Source: Gammaproteobacteria bacterium
GTDB taxonomy: Bacteria > Pseudomonadota > Gammaproteobacteria > Chromatiales > Chromatiaceae
Assembly (NCBI GenBank): GCA_019136395.1
Contig: JAGVUH010000082.1
Span: 1 to 50,697, forward strand
Reading direction: 5' to 3'
DNA length: 50,697 bases
Made by a program: the position numbers and the translations under genes. Shown piece by piece: positions 43,682 to 50,697 of this stretch; position 1 is the stretch's first letter, and each line of letters begins with the position of its first letter. The notes beneath the pieces are model-generated. The model was not told the origin of the DNA. It saw nothing but the letters and a program-made list of their open reading frames with translations, and did no database searches.

Positions 43682-45553
43682 TCAGCGCTCCATATGGCGG
43701 CGGATCTGCTCATCGGCCGCCACCTGCAGGGTAGATTGCAGGATGGGTAAACGCCCCTTGACGAGACGCCCCCCGGTCAGTTTGGCGATGTAGTGCAGAT
43801 TGGGTAGTTGCCCCAGCAGGGGCGCGGGGAACAGATCGGCCTCTTCTTCCGACAGCGATGTGCCGTAACTGGCGGAATAGAGCACCGGATTATTCGAATG
43901 GGCCGATTCGCCTTCACTCTCCCGGATCACCGGGACCTTGGTCTTGATCAGACCATCGGCGAGGTACTCCTGCGTCTCGCCATCCAGCACGCGCAAGGCA
44001 ATGACGTTGTTGCAGTTGGCCAGGACCTGCCGCGCCTTGCTCTCACTGCCCAGCCGGGCGGCGAAATCGGCGAAGGTCTGGGTCGCCAGGGTGATGCGCG
44101 TGCCACTGCCGCGGCTCTTGTTCAGCAACTGAATCAGGGTATCGGTCGCGACCTCGGCCGCCTCGTCGACAAAGACGAAGATCTCCTGCTTGTCCTGGAT
44201 GCCGTAGTTGTAGCGATCGCCGCACGCCGCGGTCAGGTCGGCGAGAAAGATTGAGCCGATGGCCGAGCCGACCATGGCGTCCGACAGACTGTCCAGCCCG
44301 AGATAGAGCACCTTTTGCTGGTTAATGATGCTGGCCACGTCCCACACCGGGCGGGGATCCTGATCGTCGGTGCGGTTGGGGGACAGCAGGGCCGCCAGAT
44401 GGCCGGAGGTCAGCATGTTCAACACCGGCAACAGGCTGGCGATCATCTTGCTGAAATGCGCGTGGTCGTGCTGGTGCATCGACAACAAGCCCTCGATCGC
44501 CGTGGAGGGATGATCGTCGCGCACCTTCTCCTTGTAGTAGCGGATCATCCCGTCCAGATCCCGCGGCTTGCGTGGCGTGGGGCGCAGGACGGTGGTGGAC
44601 AGTTCGCGGATGTCCGCCTCCCAGCCATCGCCCAGCAGGTCGCGAAAATGGGCGGTCAGGGTCTTTTCCAGCAGCGGTTCGATACCGCCCTCGATGGCGG
44701 CGCGGATCTTGAGCAGATTGGGCAATTCCCGCGAGGCGACCAGACCCGACACCACCGTGTCCAGCACCCGCTGGCTGAACGCCTTCCAGGGGTCGCTGGC
44801 GGACTGCGACGGGATTAACGAGGCGATGCGGTTGGCCAGTTCGGTGCTGCGGTTCCAGTTGCGCAGCGGGTCCAGGCGCGCGCTGTGCTCGGGAAAGGCC
44901 GGGTTGAAGAAGACGAAGCGCTCCGGCTGGCCGACCAGGTGGCAGGCGCGCTGCGCCGACTGGCGCAGGTCGAGGTCGGATTTGGGGTCGATGATGATCA
45001 CGGCGTGGCCCTTGGCGACGCACTGCACGATCAGCGTCTCCATCAGCCGGGTCTTGCCGGCGCCGGTGGTGCCCACCACCAGGGTCTGGCCGTGAAACAT
45101 CATCGCCGGGATATAGATCGGTTGTTCCGGCGGGCCAATGGAGTGAATCCAGCCGGCCCCGGGCGTCGCACTCTCGGTCAGGCCCAGGGCGCGTGCGTCG
45201 CGGCGCAGGATCTCGTTGGCGAACACGGTCTGCGCCGCGGTCCACTCAAAGCCGGTTCCCAGCCAGAACTGATCGGGGCGCATCTGGCGCAGCAGGGTCT
45301 TGGGGGCGATGAAGGATAGCGGGAAACCTTCCCGCACCCGGTAGCGCACCGCCCACAGGCGTACGGCCGGGATCAGCCGGATCACCGCCATCACCAGACA
45401 CACCGCCATCAGGCCCATAAAGGGCGGCGTGGGCAGAATCGTGTGGTGGGCCAGGTAATAGGCCAGCAGACCGGTCACGAACCAGACCCCGGCCGCGATG
45501 GCCTCGTAGGCGGGGCGGAAGGGATCCTGAAAGAGGATTTTCTTAGCGGCCAC
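43682..45553 (-). CDS. traD: Type IV coupling protein TraD (SXT/TOL subfamily)
   Basis: 623 residues from a GTG at 45553 (GGGGGCGGA upstream). TraD is the inner-membrane ATPase that brings the relaxase-DNA complex to the type IV secretion channel. Two membrane segments lie near the N-terminus (about 17-36 and 42-60), followed by a conserved stretch (FWLGTGFEWTAAQTVFANEI). Walker A is VVGTTGAGKTRLME with K167; IIIDPKSDLDLR follows. Walker B is EIFVFVDEAAEV with D463 and E464, then LATQTFADFAARLGS. The relaxase gene lies upstream on the same strand and the DUF4400 gene downstream, the standard order traI-traD-DUF4400 with one extra gene between. Confidence 0.95.
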   Translation of the reverse strand: MAAKKILFQDPFRPAYEAIAAGVWFVTGLLAYYLAHHTILPTPPFMGLMAVCLVMAVIRLIPAVRLWAVRYRVREGFPLSFIAPKTLLRQMRPDQFWLGTGFEWTAAQTVFANEILRRDARALGLTESATPGAGWIHSIGPPEQPIYIPAMMFHGQTLVVGTTGAGKTRLMETLIVQCVAKGHAVIIIDPKSDLDLRQSAQRACHLVGQPERFVFFNPAFPEHSARLDPLRNWNRSTELANRIASLIPSQSASDPWKAFSQRVLDTVVSGLVASRELPNLLKIRAAIEGGIEPLLEKTLTAHFRDLLGDGWEADIRELSTTVLRPTPRKPRDLDGMIRYYKEKVRDDHPSTAIEGLLSMHQHDHAHFSKMIASLLPVLNMLTSGHLAALLSPNRTDDQDPRPVWDVASIINQQKVLYLGLDSLSDAMVGSAIGSIFLADLTAACGDRYNYGIQDKQEIFVFVDEAAEVATDTLIQLLNKSRGSGTRITLATQTFADFAARLGSESKARQVLANCNNVIALRVLDGETQEYLADGLIKTKVPVIRESEGESAHSNNPVLYSASYGTSLSEEEADLFPAPLLGQLPNLHYIAKLTGGRLVKGRLPILQSTLQVAADEQIRRHMER

Positions 45554-45891
45554 GGTCCGCCCCCCGCGGCACGCCGGTCATCCCTCCCCTGCCCTGCCGT
45601 CCGGGCCCGCGTCGCGCCGGCAGGAGCGGGCGCGGCCCCGGGGTAGGCGCGGCGGGCGGGGGCGCCCGGCGTGGGGCCGTGGGAGCCGGGGTTGGGGGGG
45701 GGTCGGTGGCACCGGTCATCAACACAACGCTCGTTTACCTGCGGTCAGGGCCCGGCCCGGGCGTCAACGCCGCGGGACCCGGGCCGGGAAGGTCAGGGTT
45801 CAGGCTACCAGCGGCGGACGGGGATATTCGCCGGTATGCCGCGGTTGGAAGCGCCTTTTCCCCGGCAATGGCGGGCGTACGGCCGGGCGGC
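45554..45891. other. Gap between traI and traD
   Basis: 338 bp separate the relaxase stop from the traD GTG, unusually long for this pair. A GC-rich hairpin (45751-45788) lies in the middle. A short proline-rich - strand frame (about 60 codons) ends inside the traD start but has only a run of P, A, R and G and is not called. No convincing promoter for traD was found. Confidence 0.5.
45751..45788 (-). terminator. 11-bp-stem hairpin between traI and traD
   Basis: CCCGGCCCGGG (45751-45761) and CCCGGGCCGGG (45778-45788) are exactly complementary with a 16-nt loop that itself can pair (GGCG TCAA CGCC). No T-run follows. It may reduce read-through from traI or stabilise the ends of the messages. 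Confidence 0.4.
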
Positions 45892-48498
45892 TCAGCCCAG
45901 GGGAAGGTGGTAGACGATCCCGTCCCGGTCGGCGCGGGGGCGCCCGTGGCGCTTGAGCAGGTAGTCGAGGGCCTTGGGTTTCAGTTCCAGGTGTTTGGCG
46001 ATCGTCTCCTTGTGGGCGCTGTGAATCTCAAATCCGTCCGGCCCGGCGGTGAGGCCCGCGCACAGGTGGTCCTGCGCGGCCAGGGTGCGCAAGCGGTCGA
46101 GGAACGGGTCCGCGGCGGCGGCCGGCGCGGCGTCGGGCGCCGGGGCGGGTTCGACGGCAAGTGGCGAGCGAAAGGGCGATGGCGCCCGCGGGCCGCGGGG
46201 TTCGGTGCCCTCGGCGGCGGGTATCCCCGCTGCCGGAGGCGCGGCGGCCGGGGTCACATCCCGGAGTTCCCGGCGCCGATCGGACGGCGCGACCGCGGGG
46301 GTGGGCGCCGTCGGATGCCTGCCCGACGGTCGGGCCGGGTCCGGGTCCGGACCGGGGCGGGCCGGGACGGCAGGGTCGGCCGAGCCGGCGGCGGTCACGG
46401 CCGCGGGCGTGGGTGCCGCGCCCGTCGGGAGGGGGGGTGACGGGTCGGGGACCGGGGCGGCGGGTCGCGGTGGCTTAGAGGTCCGTGCCTGTGACCCCGG
46501 AGCGGCGCCGCGGGGGGTGGCGGGGGGCGCGCCCGCTGCCGGGCATACGGTTACCGGGGGGGCGGCCGTGGGCTGCGGCTGCCCGAGCACCCACGCCACC
46601 CACTGAAAGGCGACCTGATTCTCCAGGCGCAGCAGGGTATGGCCCGCCCGGTCGTGGAGTACCGAGGTGACCTTGGTTGGGTTACGCGTGAAGAGGGCCG
46701 AGGCGGCCAGCGCCGCCCGTTCGGGGATGGGCCCGCTACCGTTCTGCTCCAAGGCCGCCGGGTAGCGCAACCAAATGGCGCCGTCAGCGGGCGGATCCAG
46801 CCACGCCGGGCAGGTTGCGCTGGCCGCGGCCTGGCGGGCTAGCGCGAGCAACGTCGCGCCCACAGCGCCGCGTTGGTGCAGAAACGTGGTGGCGGCCTCG
46901 GGGGTGATGTTGCCGACATGGGGGAAAGCGGCCTGCAGTTGCCGTCGGAAGGGGTTGGGTATCGCCGGCGGGGCTTGGGGCGTGACCGCTACCGGAGCCG
47001 CGGGTGTTGCGCGCTGGGTTGGCGGGCGCGTCGCCCCGCCCGGCGCCGGCACCATGGCCGGCACCATGGCCGGGGCCTGGCCGGCGTCCGGTGCCGGTGG
47101 GGTGGCAGGGGTGGTGACGGGAGTGGCGCCGGGGGTGGCGACGGCCGCCGGGGGCGCGACCCCGGGCGTGGTCACGCTCCCGGGCGCCGGGAGACCGCCC
47201 GCTTCCGGATCGTCTTCCAGGGGGTCCGCTTCCGCCGCGTCCAGGGCCGCGGCCTCGTCGGGGACGTCACACAGGACGGCGACCAGGGGCGGCGTGTGAT
47301 GATCAATCAGGTAGTTTTTATCCGGCACGCGCAGGCAGGTTAATTCCAGGTCCCGCCCCTCGGGCAAGGTAATGCGCGCCCGCCAATAGCGCATATCGCC
47401 ATGGGGCAGCTTCAAGGGGACGGCGATGCCGGTGTCGATCAGGATATCCGCGAGATTGTCCGGATCGCGGGAAATCCCGGGGATCTCGTTTTTACGCAGA
47501 TAATTCACCACGTCCATGCCGGCGGCATCCGGTCCCGGCCAGGGCAGCAAGGCGCCATGCGCGGTGACGAACACCCGCCCCCCGGCCTGGTTGATGGGCC
47601 ATTTACTCGTCTGGATCATTTCGCGCATGGCATCGAGGATGTAGCGCTGACTCGGGATGGCCAGCATCTCGACCCCCGTGGTGCTGCTCCATTTGCGCAG
47701 GTCGGCGCGGACGCTGTAGGCATCCGCCTCGGTGACGATGGGCGCGATCAAATTGGCCCCGGGGGCGTCGGTGCCGCGGGCGATGCTTTGGGTCAGCTGC
47801 ATCCGCACGCGGGGATCCGTCCTCCCGATCCACGACAAGGTGGCTTCGGTGAGGATACGCGGCACGACGAGGATGCCCTCGGTTTCATGCCACTGATGGC
47901 GATTCTTGCGCCAGCGCAGGAAGTAGCGGTCGAGTTGGTGGCGTTGGCACCAGTCAAAGATGGACCGGGCCTGGGGGTCGAAGGGGTCCCAGTTCTGGGT
48001 GCCGTCCTCACTGCCAATCTCGACGTCGGCGATGGGCTTGCCGAGGTCATGACACAAGCCGGCGAGCGCGCTGGCGGCCTGCCACTCGACGACGACCGCC
48101 CGCTTCACCGCCGGGACGGTATCCGCGGTGAAGAAGGCTTTTTCCGCGGCGATGGCGGCGGCCCGTTCCGCGACCTCCAGGCCGTGCCGCAGGAGGCCGC
48201 CCGCGCCCCGGTGATGATGATTTTGCGAGGCGGGGAGCAAATGCACATAGGCGGCGTAGTTGCGCAGGCACGGCAGGATATAGGTCGTAAACTGCGCATC
48301 GGTCAGCTTGAGCTGATCCTGCAGGCGCCGTACCAAAGGTTCTTGGGTTTGTAGCAGCAGGTCCGGGTGAAAGGCGGGTAGGCCCCGCAGGAAGGGCGGG
48401 TACTTCGGAATGTCCTCCACCGCGTGCGGCGGAGGCGGCGGGGTGGCGCGCCGCAGGCGCCGCAGCAAACGCTGGACCAGGGAGGGGATGGACGGCAT
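45892..48498 (-). CDS. traI: MobH-family relaxase (TraI_2)
   Basis: 868 residues. MobH relaxases nick oriT and lead the strand into the recipient. The N-terminal domain (about 30-400) carries NHHHRGAGGLLRHGLEVA with H94-H95-H96, the triple-histidine motif of the family, and an HD motif CHDLGKPIAD (H150, D151). It continues with WRKNRHQWHE, TEADAYSVRADL and SQRYILDAMREMIQTSKWPIN. Residues about 420-790 are a low-complexity Pro/Ala/Thr-rich linker, interrupted by a helical stretch (NPFRRQLQAAFPHVGNITPEA...). The end (about 795-868) is the TraI_2 C-terminal domain (DPFLDRLRTLAAQDHLCAG... KALDYLLKRHGRPR). ATG 48498 has no strong ribosome binding site. It is the first gene of the transfer cluster; the likely oriT region is upstream or nearby. 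Confidence 0.93.
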   Translation of the reverse strand: MPSIPSLVQRLLRRLRRATPPPPPHAVEDIPKYPPFLRGLPAFHPDLLLQTQEPLVRRLQDQLKLTDAQFTTYILPCLRNYAAYVHLLPASQNHHHRGAGGLLRHGLEVAERAAAIAAEKAFFTADTVPAVKRAVVVEWQAASALAGLCHDLGKPIADVEIGSEDGTQNWDPFDPQARSIFDWCQRHQLDRYFLRWRKNRHQWHETEGILVVPRILTEATLSWIGRTDPRVRMQLTQSIARGTDAPGANLIAPIVTEADAYSVRADLRKWSSTTGVEMLAIPSQRYILDAMREMIQTSKWPINQAGGRVFVTAHGALLPWPGPDAAGMDVVNYLRKNEIPGISRDPDNLADILIDTGIAVPLKLPHGDMRYWRARITLPEGRDLELTCLRVPDKNYLIDHHTPPLVAVLCDVPDEAAALDAAEADPLEDDPEAGGLPAPGSVTTPGVAPPAAVATPGATPVTTPATPPAPDAGQAPAMVPAMVPAPGGATRPPTQRATPAAPVAVTPQAPPAIPNPFRRQLQAAFPHVGNITPEAATTFLHQRGAVGATLLALARQAAASATCPAWLDPPADGAIWLRYPAALEQNGSGPIPERAALAASALFTRNPTKVTSVLHDRAGHTLLRLENQVAFQWVAWVLGQPQPTAAPPVTVCPAAGAPPATPRGAAPGSQARTSKPPRPAAPVPDPSPPLPTGAAPTPAAVTAAGSADPAVPARPGPDPDPARPSGRHPTAPTPAVAPSDRRRELRDVTPAAAPPAAGIPAAEGTEPRGPRAPSPFRSPLAVEPAPAPDAAPAAAADPFLDRLRTLAAQDHLCAGLTAGPDGFEIHSAHKETIAKHLELKPKALDYLLKRHGRPRADRDGIVYHLPLG

Positions 48499-48740
48499 GC
48501 GGGAATCTCGCAGGTTGATCGGCCGCGATGTTACCGACTGGCCGTGCGCTTTCTGCGCCGCTTGCGGTGGTTTTAGTGGCTTTTGCCGGGGGATTTGGCC
48601 TGTCCCGCGCTCCAGGGTTCTGCCGCACCCTCGCCCCCTCCCCCCTCCCCTGCTCTGATGACCAGCGCCCTCTCGGCGGTGGCGAGGCGGGCGCCCGGCC
48701 GGCGGTCTTGTTTGCCGAGCGCGCGATTGATCAATAATCT

Positions 48741-48756
48741 AGCCAAAAATGTTCCA
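48741..48756 (-). promoter_or_regulatory. Possible sigma-54-like site upstream of traI
   Basis: On the - strand the bases read TGGAACATTTTTGGCT, with GG-N10-GC spacing as in -24/-12 promoters (consensus TGGCAC-N5-TTGC). It departs from consensus at about three positions and overlaps the parS-like site, so it is only a candidate. Confidence 0.2.
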
Positions 48757-48765
48757 CGGGAAACA
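48750..48765. promoter_or_regulatory. parS-like site (ParB binding)
   Basis: TGTTCCACGGGAAACA matches the parS form TGTTNCACGTGAAACA at all positions but one (G for T at position 10). It sits in an AT-rich patch about 250 bp upstream of the relaxase start. No parA or parB gene is in the window. Confidence 0.45.
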
Positions 48766-49513
48766 TACAATCAAGTCCTAACGGCTGCGCCTCCCCTCGT
48801 CATCCTCCTGGTGGAGGGTGGATTTTCCGCTCGGGAGCGTTATTTCCGGGGAACGTGGCATTGTTATCCGGCGCGCAATCCACCTGGCCATTCCCGATTG
48901 CTCATCGTGGCAAAGCCACTGCACCCTCCAGGCGGTTTAGGGGGGCGGGTTTTTAAGGAGCCGTGCCCCCTCGGAGGGGATTATCGGACGTCGCATCAAG
49001 CGGGCATTGTATTGTCCGCGGACCGTAGTCCCTCTGAGAGCGAGGGTAGCGTGGCAATGCCACGGTCATCTCGGGAGGATGCTGACACGCGGGGGTGAGA
49101 TAGTTCGTGCCAACCTTTTTGGCTGCTTGCGATACGGACAGCGAAGAGGTGCTTTTGCAGGAGCGTGGCAATGCCACGGTCCCCTGCATACTGCGTCGTG
49201 GTGAATGGTTTCTGGTCTCACCCCTAACGTTGGGCATATCGTTTGGCTGAACGGCGATAGGCCTAGGCTGGAGCGTGGTACTGCCAAGATCGTCTTGGGT
49301 GGACCTCCTGACAAACGCGGTGAGAGAGTTCGGGCAACCCTTTTGGGTGGTTGGGATCCTGGCAGAGGTGATGTCCTAGGGCAATTGCGTGGCAATGCCA
49401 CGGTCGATAGATTACTCGATGGGGTGTACTTCTTCTGATCACCACCCCCGGGGGATACCCTTTTGGCGTGTGGTGCCGGGACCACGGTTCGAGCGTGGCA
49501 GTGCCACGACCCT

Positions 49514-49519
49514 ATAAAT
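49514..49519. repeat. Left copy of a probable target-site duplication
   Basis: ATAAAT directly precedes the left inverted repeat of the MITE-like element and is repeated directly after it. The two bases next to the element also extend the inverted repeat, so the exact boundary is uncertain by 2 bp. Confidence 0.5.
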
Positions 49520-49651
49520 GAGTCCCCTCCGAAAAGCCAAAAATCGGGTATATCAGTGAACACTTATGGTTTTAACATGTTGATGCAAAGATGAAAGTGT
49601 TAATCAGCATTCGCTGATATAGCCCCGGAAACGGCTTTTCGGAGGGGACTC
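49520..49651. mobile_element. 132-bp MITE-like element inserted in the palindrome array
   Basis: The terminal inverted repeats are GAGTCCCCTCCGAAAAGCC (49520-49538) and its exact complement (49633-49651), flanked by direct repeats ATAAAT. The interior is AT-rich and partly self-complementary (TATATCAG with CTGATATA, AACACTT with AAGTGTT), so the whole element can fold into a long hairpin. It has no coding capacity. It splits one type C unit: removing it restores CCCTATAAATACC, similar to CCCCTACAAATCC in the unit at 49955. Confidence 0.65.
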
Positions 49652-49657
49652 ATAAAT
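49652..49657. repeat. Right copy of a probable target-site duplication
   Basis: ATAAAT follows the right inverted repeat, matching 49514-49519. Confidence 0.5.
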
Positions 49658-50697
49658 ACCTTCGACGGCACCGGCCGGTACTCCAAATCCCGATGGAGGC
49701 TGGAGAGTGTAGTGTGTGGCAATGCCACGATCCCCTGATACTAGCCTTGGATAGCAGAGCTTCGGGTCGCATCCCTCTGCTGGCATAACGATTCGGCGTG
49801 TGAGAACGGGTAATGGAAGGCGCGTGGCAGTCCCCTCGTATTTTCATGATCTACGGGGGAGCGTGGCAATGCCACGGCCGCTTGCATAGTGCGTTGGGGT
49901 TCAAGACGTGGGTCACCCCCCGGCCGGGGGAAGCGGCGATTGGCACGGAAGAGGAGTGGCAGTGCCACGCCCCTACAAATCCGCCTGCAGATTTTCGACC
50001 TTCCCGTGCATTCAGCTGGAAAGGATAACGTGGCAATGCCACTGTACCCTGCAACCGGCCTTTGGCGTGCTTTGCGTCGGCTCGAATCACCTGCAGGAGG
50101 GGGTATCATTTCCACGTGCGGCTGAAGGGCTATGGTTGGAGCGTGGCTGTGCCACGGTCATACAAGGACTTTCTCCTGCTGAACGGGGTGAGGGAGTTCG
50201 TGCTCCCCTTTCGGGTAGCTACGTTCCAGTCAGAGACGCAGACCTTCAGCAACTGTGTGGCAATCCCGAGGACGTCTGCATACTGGGTTGGGTTACCGGG
50301 CGTCCGGTCGCCCCCCTGTCTTTGGATGTCGTTGCGTTGATCGGCGTTGGCCACTGATGATGGCGCGTGACAGTACCTGGCCCCTACCGATCCGGCTGTC
50401 GAATGCGCTCGGCCCTCCTGTTCGAGCTGAATCGGGTTGCGTGGCAGTGTGACGGCGTCTTGTTACCGTCGTTAAGGTGCTTGATGTCCGTTTCCCCCTC
50501 CTGTCGGGGATTACCTTTGTCAAACGGTTGACGGTTCCACGGTGGGAACATGGTTTCGCCACTGTCATTCCCAGCGGCTCCCCTGGCGCTTATCCCCGTG
50601 ATACTTCGCGCCATCCCTTTCAGGTCGTAGCACGCCAAGGAGAGCTGCGGATCTACATCACCTGCGTGGCAATGCCACGGTGCCTGCATACTGCGCT

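Larger units (their letters stand above)
48854..50679. repeat. Mosaic array of CGTGGCAATGCCACG palindromes
   Basis: Exact copies of CGTGGCAATGCCACG start at 49050, 49164, 49388, 49862 and 50665. Palindromic variants start at 49494 (CAGTG centre), 49715 (T first), 49955 (A first, CAGTG), 50029 (T last) and 50142 (CTGTG centre). Decayed copies start at 48854, 48906, 49274, 49823, 50255, 50366 and 50440. Distances are mostly 106-114 bp, or 39-93 bp for short units. The bases after the palindrome fall into recurring unit types: A (49050, 49274, 50142; share GGTGAG-x-GAGTTCG), B (49164, 49862, 50255, 50665; share CTGCATACTGCG) and C (49494, 49955, 50366; share CCCTAyAAAT or similar). The array runs on past the right edge. 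Confidence 0.85.
48499..50697. other. Non-coding, repeat-rich region upstream of the relaxase gene
   Basis: About 2.2 kb with no convincing gene: the open frames are short and overlap in all directions, and their translations mostly echo the palindromic repeats (for example GTVALPR or SWHCHA). The base composition is visibly less GC-rich than the rest. It holds a parS-like site, the palindrome array and a MITE-like element. Regions upstream of relaxase genes often hold oriT and stability sites, but no nick site could be identified. Confidence 0.7.

Noticed and set aside
45543..45725. Small proline-rich - strand frame ahead of traD
   Set aside because: Low-complexity P/A/R/G composition expected by chance in this GC-rich gap, with no ribosome binding site.
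48583..49098. 171-codon frame and other short frames in the right-end region
   Set aside because: No domain or good ribosome binding site; frames overlap in all directions and cross the palindromic repeats.
48854..50679. Palindrome array as a CRISPR array
   Set aside because: Repeats are only 15 bp, spacers are 40-110 bp and recur in types A, B and C; no cas genes are present.
48854..50679. Palindrome array as integron attC sites
   Set aside because: No gene cassettes between the units and no GTTRRRY-type core sites.

Overview
The window is GC-rich bacterial DNA from a conjugative element (an integrative conjugative element or a large plasmid). The transfer genes are a MobH-type relaxase, a TraD coupling protein and a DUF4400 membrane protein, the set known from SXT/R391-like elements and IncHI plasmids. 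Together with the GC content and the PriA and RecD2 sequences this suggests a proteobacterium, most likely a GC-rich gammaproteobacterium. The species cannot be named from the sequence. No integrase, attachment site, rRNA, tRNA or CRISPR array was seen. Layout, left to right: (1) 1-1596, + strand: the 3' end of a winged-helix-like gene and a gene for a protein ending in a HEPN-like RNALAH motif; both are possible defence or regulatory cargo. (2) A perfect 22-bp-arm palindrome, probably a shared terminator. (3) 1643-23711, - strand: three giant secreted Ig-like proteins (called P1, P2 and P3 here; about 1775, 1780 and 3705 residues). (4) 23712-24225: an intergenic region with a good promoter for priA. 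(5) 24226-29490, + strand: priA, a SLOG/DUF2493-like gene, a 14-codon leader ORF and recD2. (6) 29500-48498, - strand, transcribed right to left: mobH/traI, traD, an unknown gene, a DUF4400 gene, then two more giant secreted proteins (P5, 2872 residues; P4, 1411 residues). Spacing and overlaps suggest one operon from traD to P4. (7) 48499-50697: 2.2 kb that looks non-coding and is less GC-rich, with a parS-like site, a mosaic array of about 17 copies of a CGTGGCAATGCCACG palindrome spaced mostly about 110 bp apart, and a 132-bp MITE-like insertion. The main discovery candidate is the family of five giant exported proteins (about 11,540 residues in total). All share a C-terminal module of about 1020-1180 residues ending in the same two-cysteine domain, but carry different N-terminal parts: a DUF4165-like head (P1, P2), 19 tandem Ig-like repeats with an inserted DUF1566/lectin-like domain (P3), and 4 or about 19 cadherin-like repeats with a cysteine pair (P4, P5). 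Because P5 and P4 sit directly behind the coupling-protein genes, a role at the donor-recipient surface during conjugation is the most economical reading. Ig-like (Big) proteins needed for conjugation are known on IncHI1 plasmids. The second candidate is the palindrome array upstream of the relaxase gene, which could be a centromere, oriT-associated or regulatory array. All functions are inferred by eye; no database search was run.
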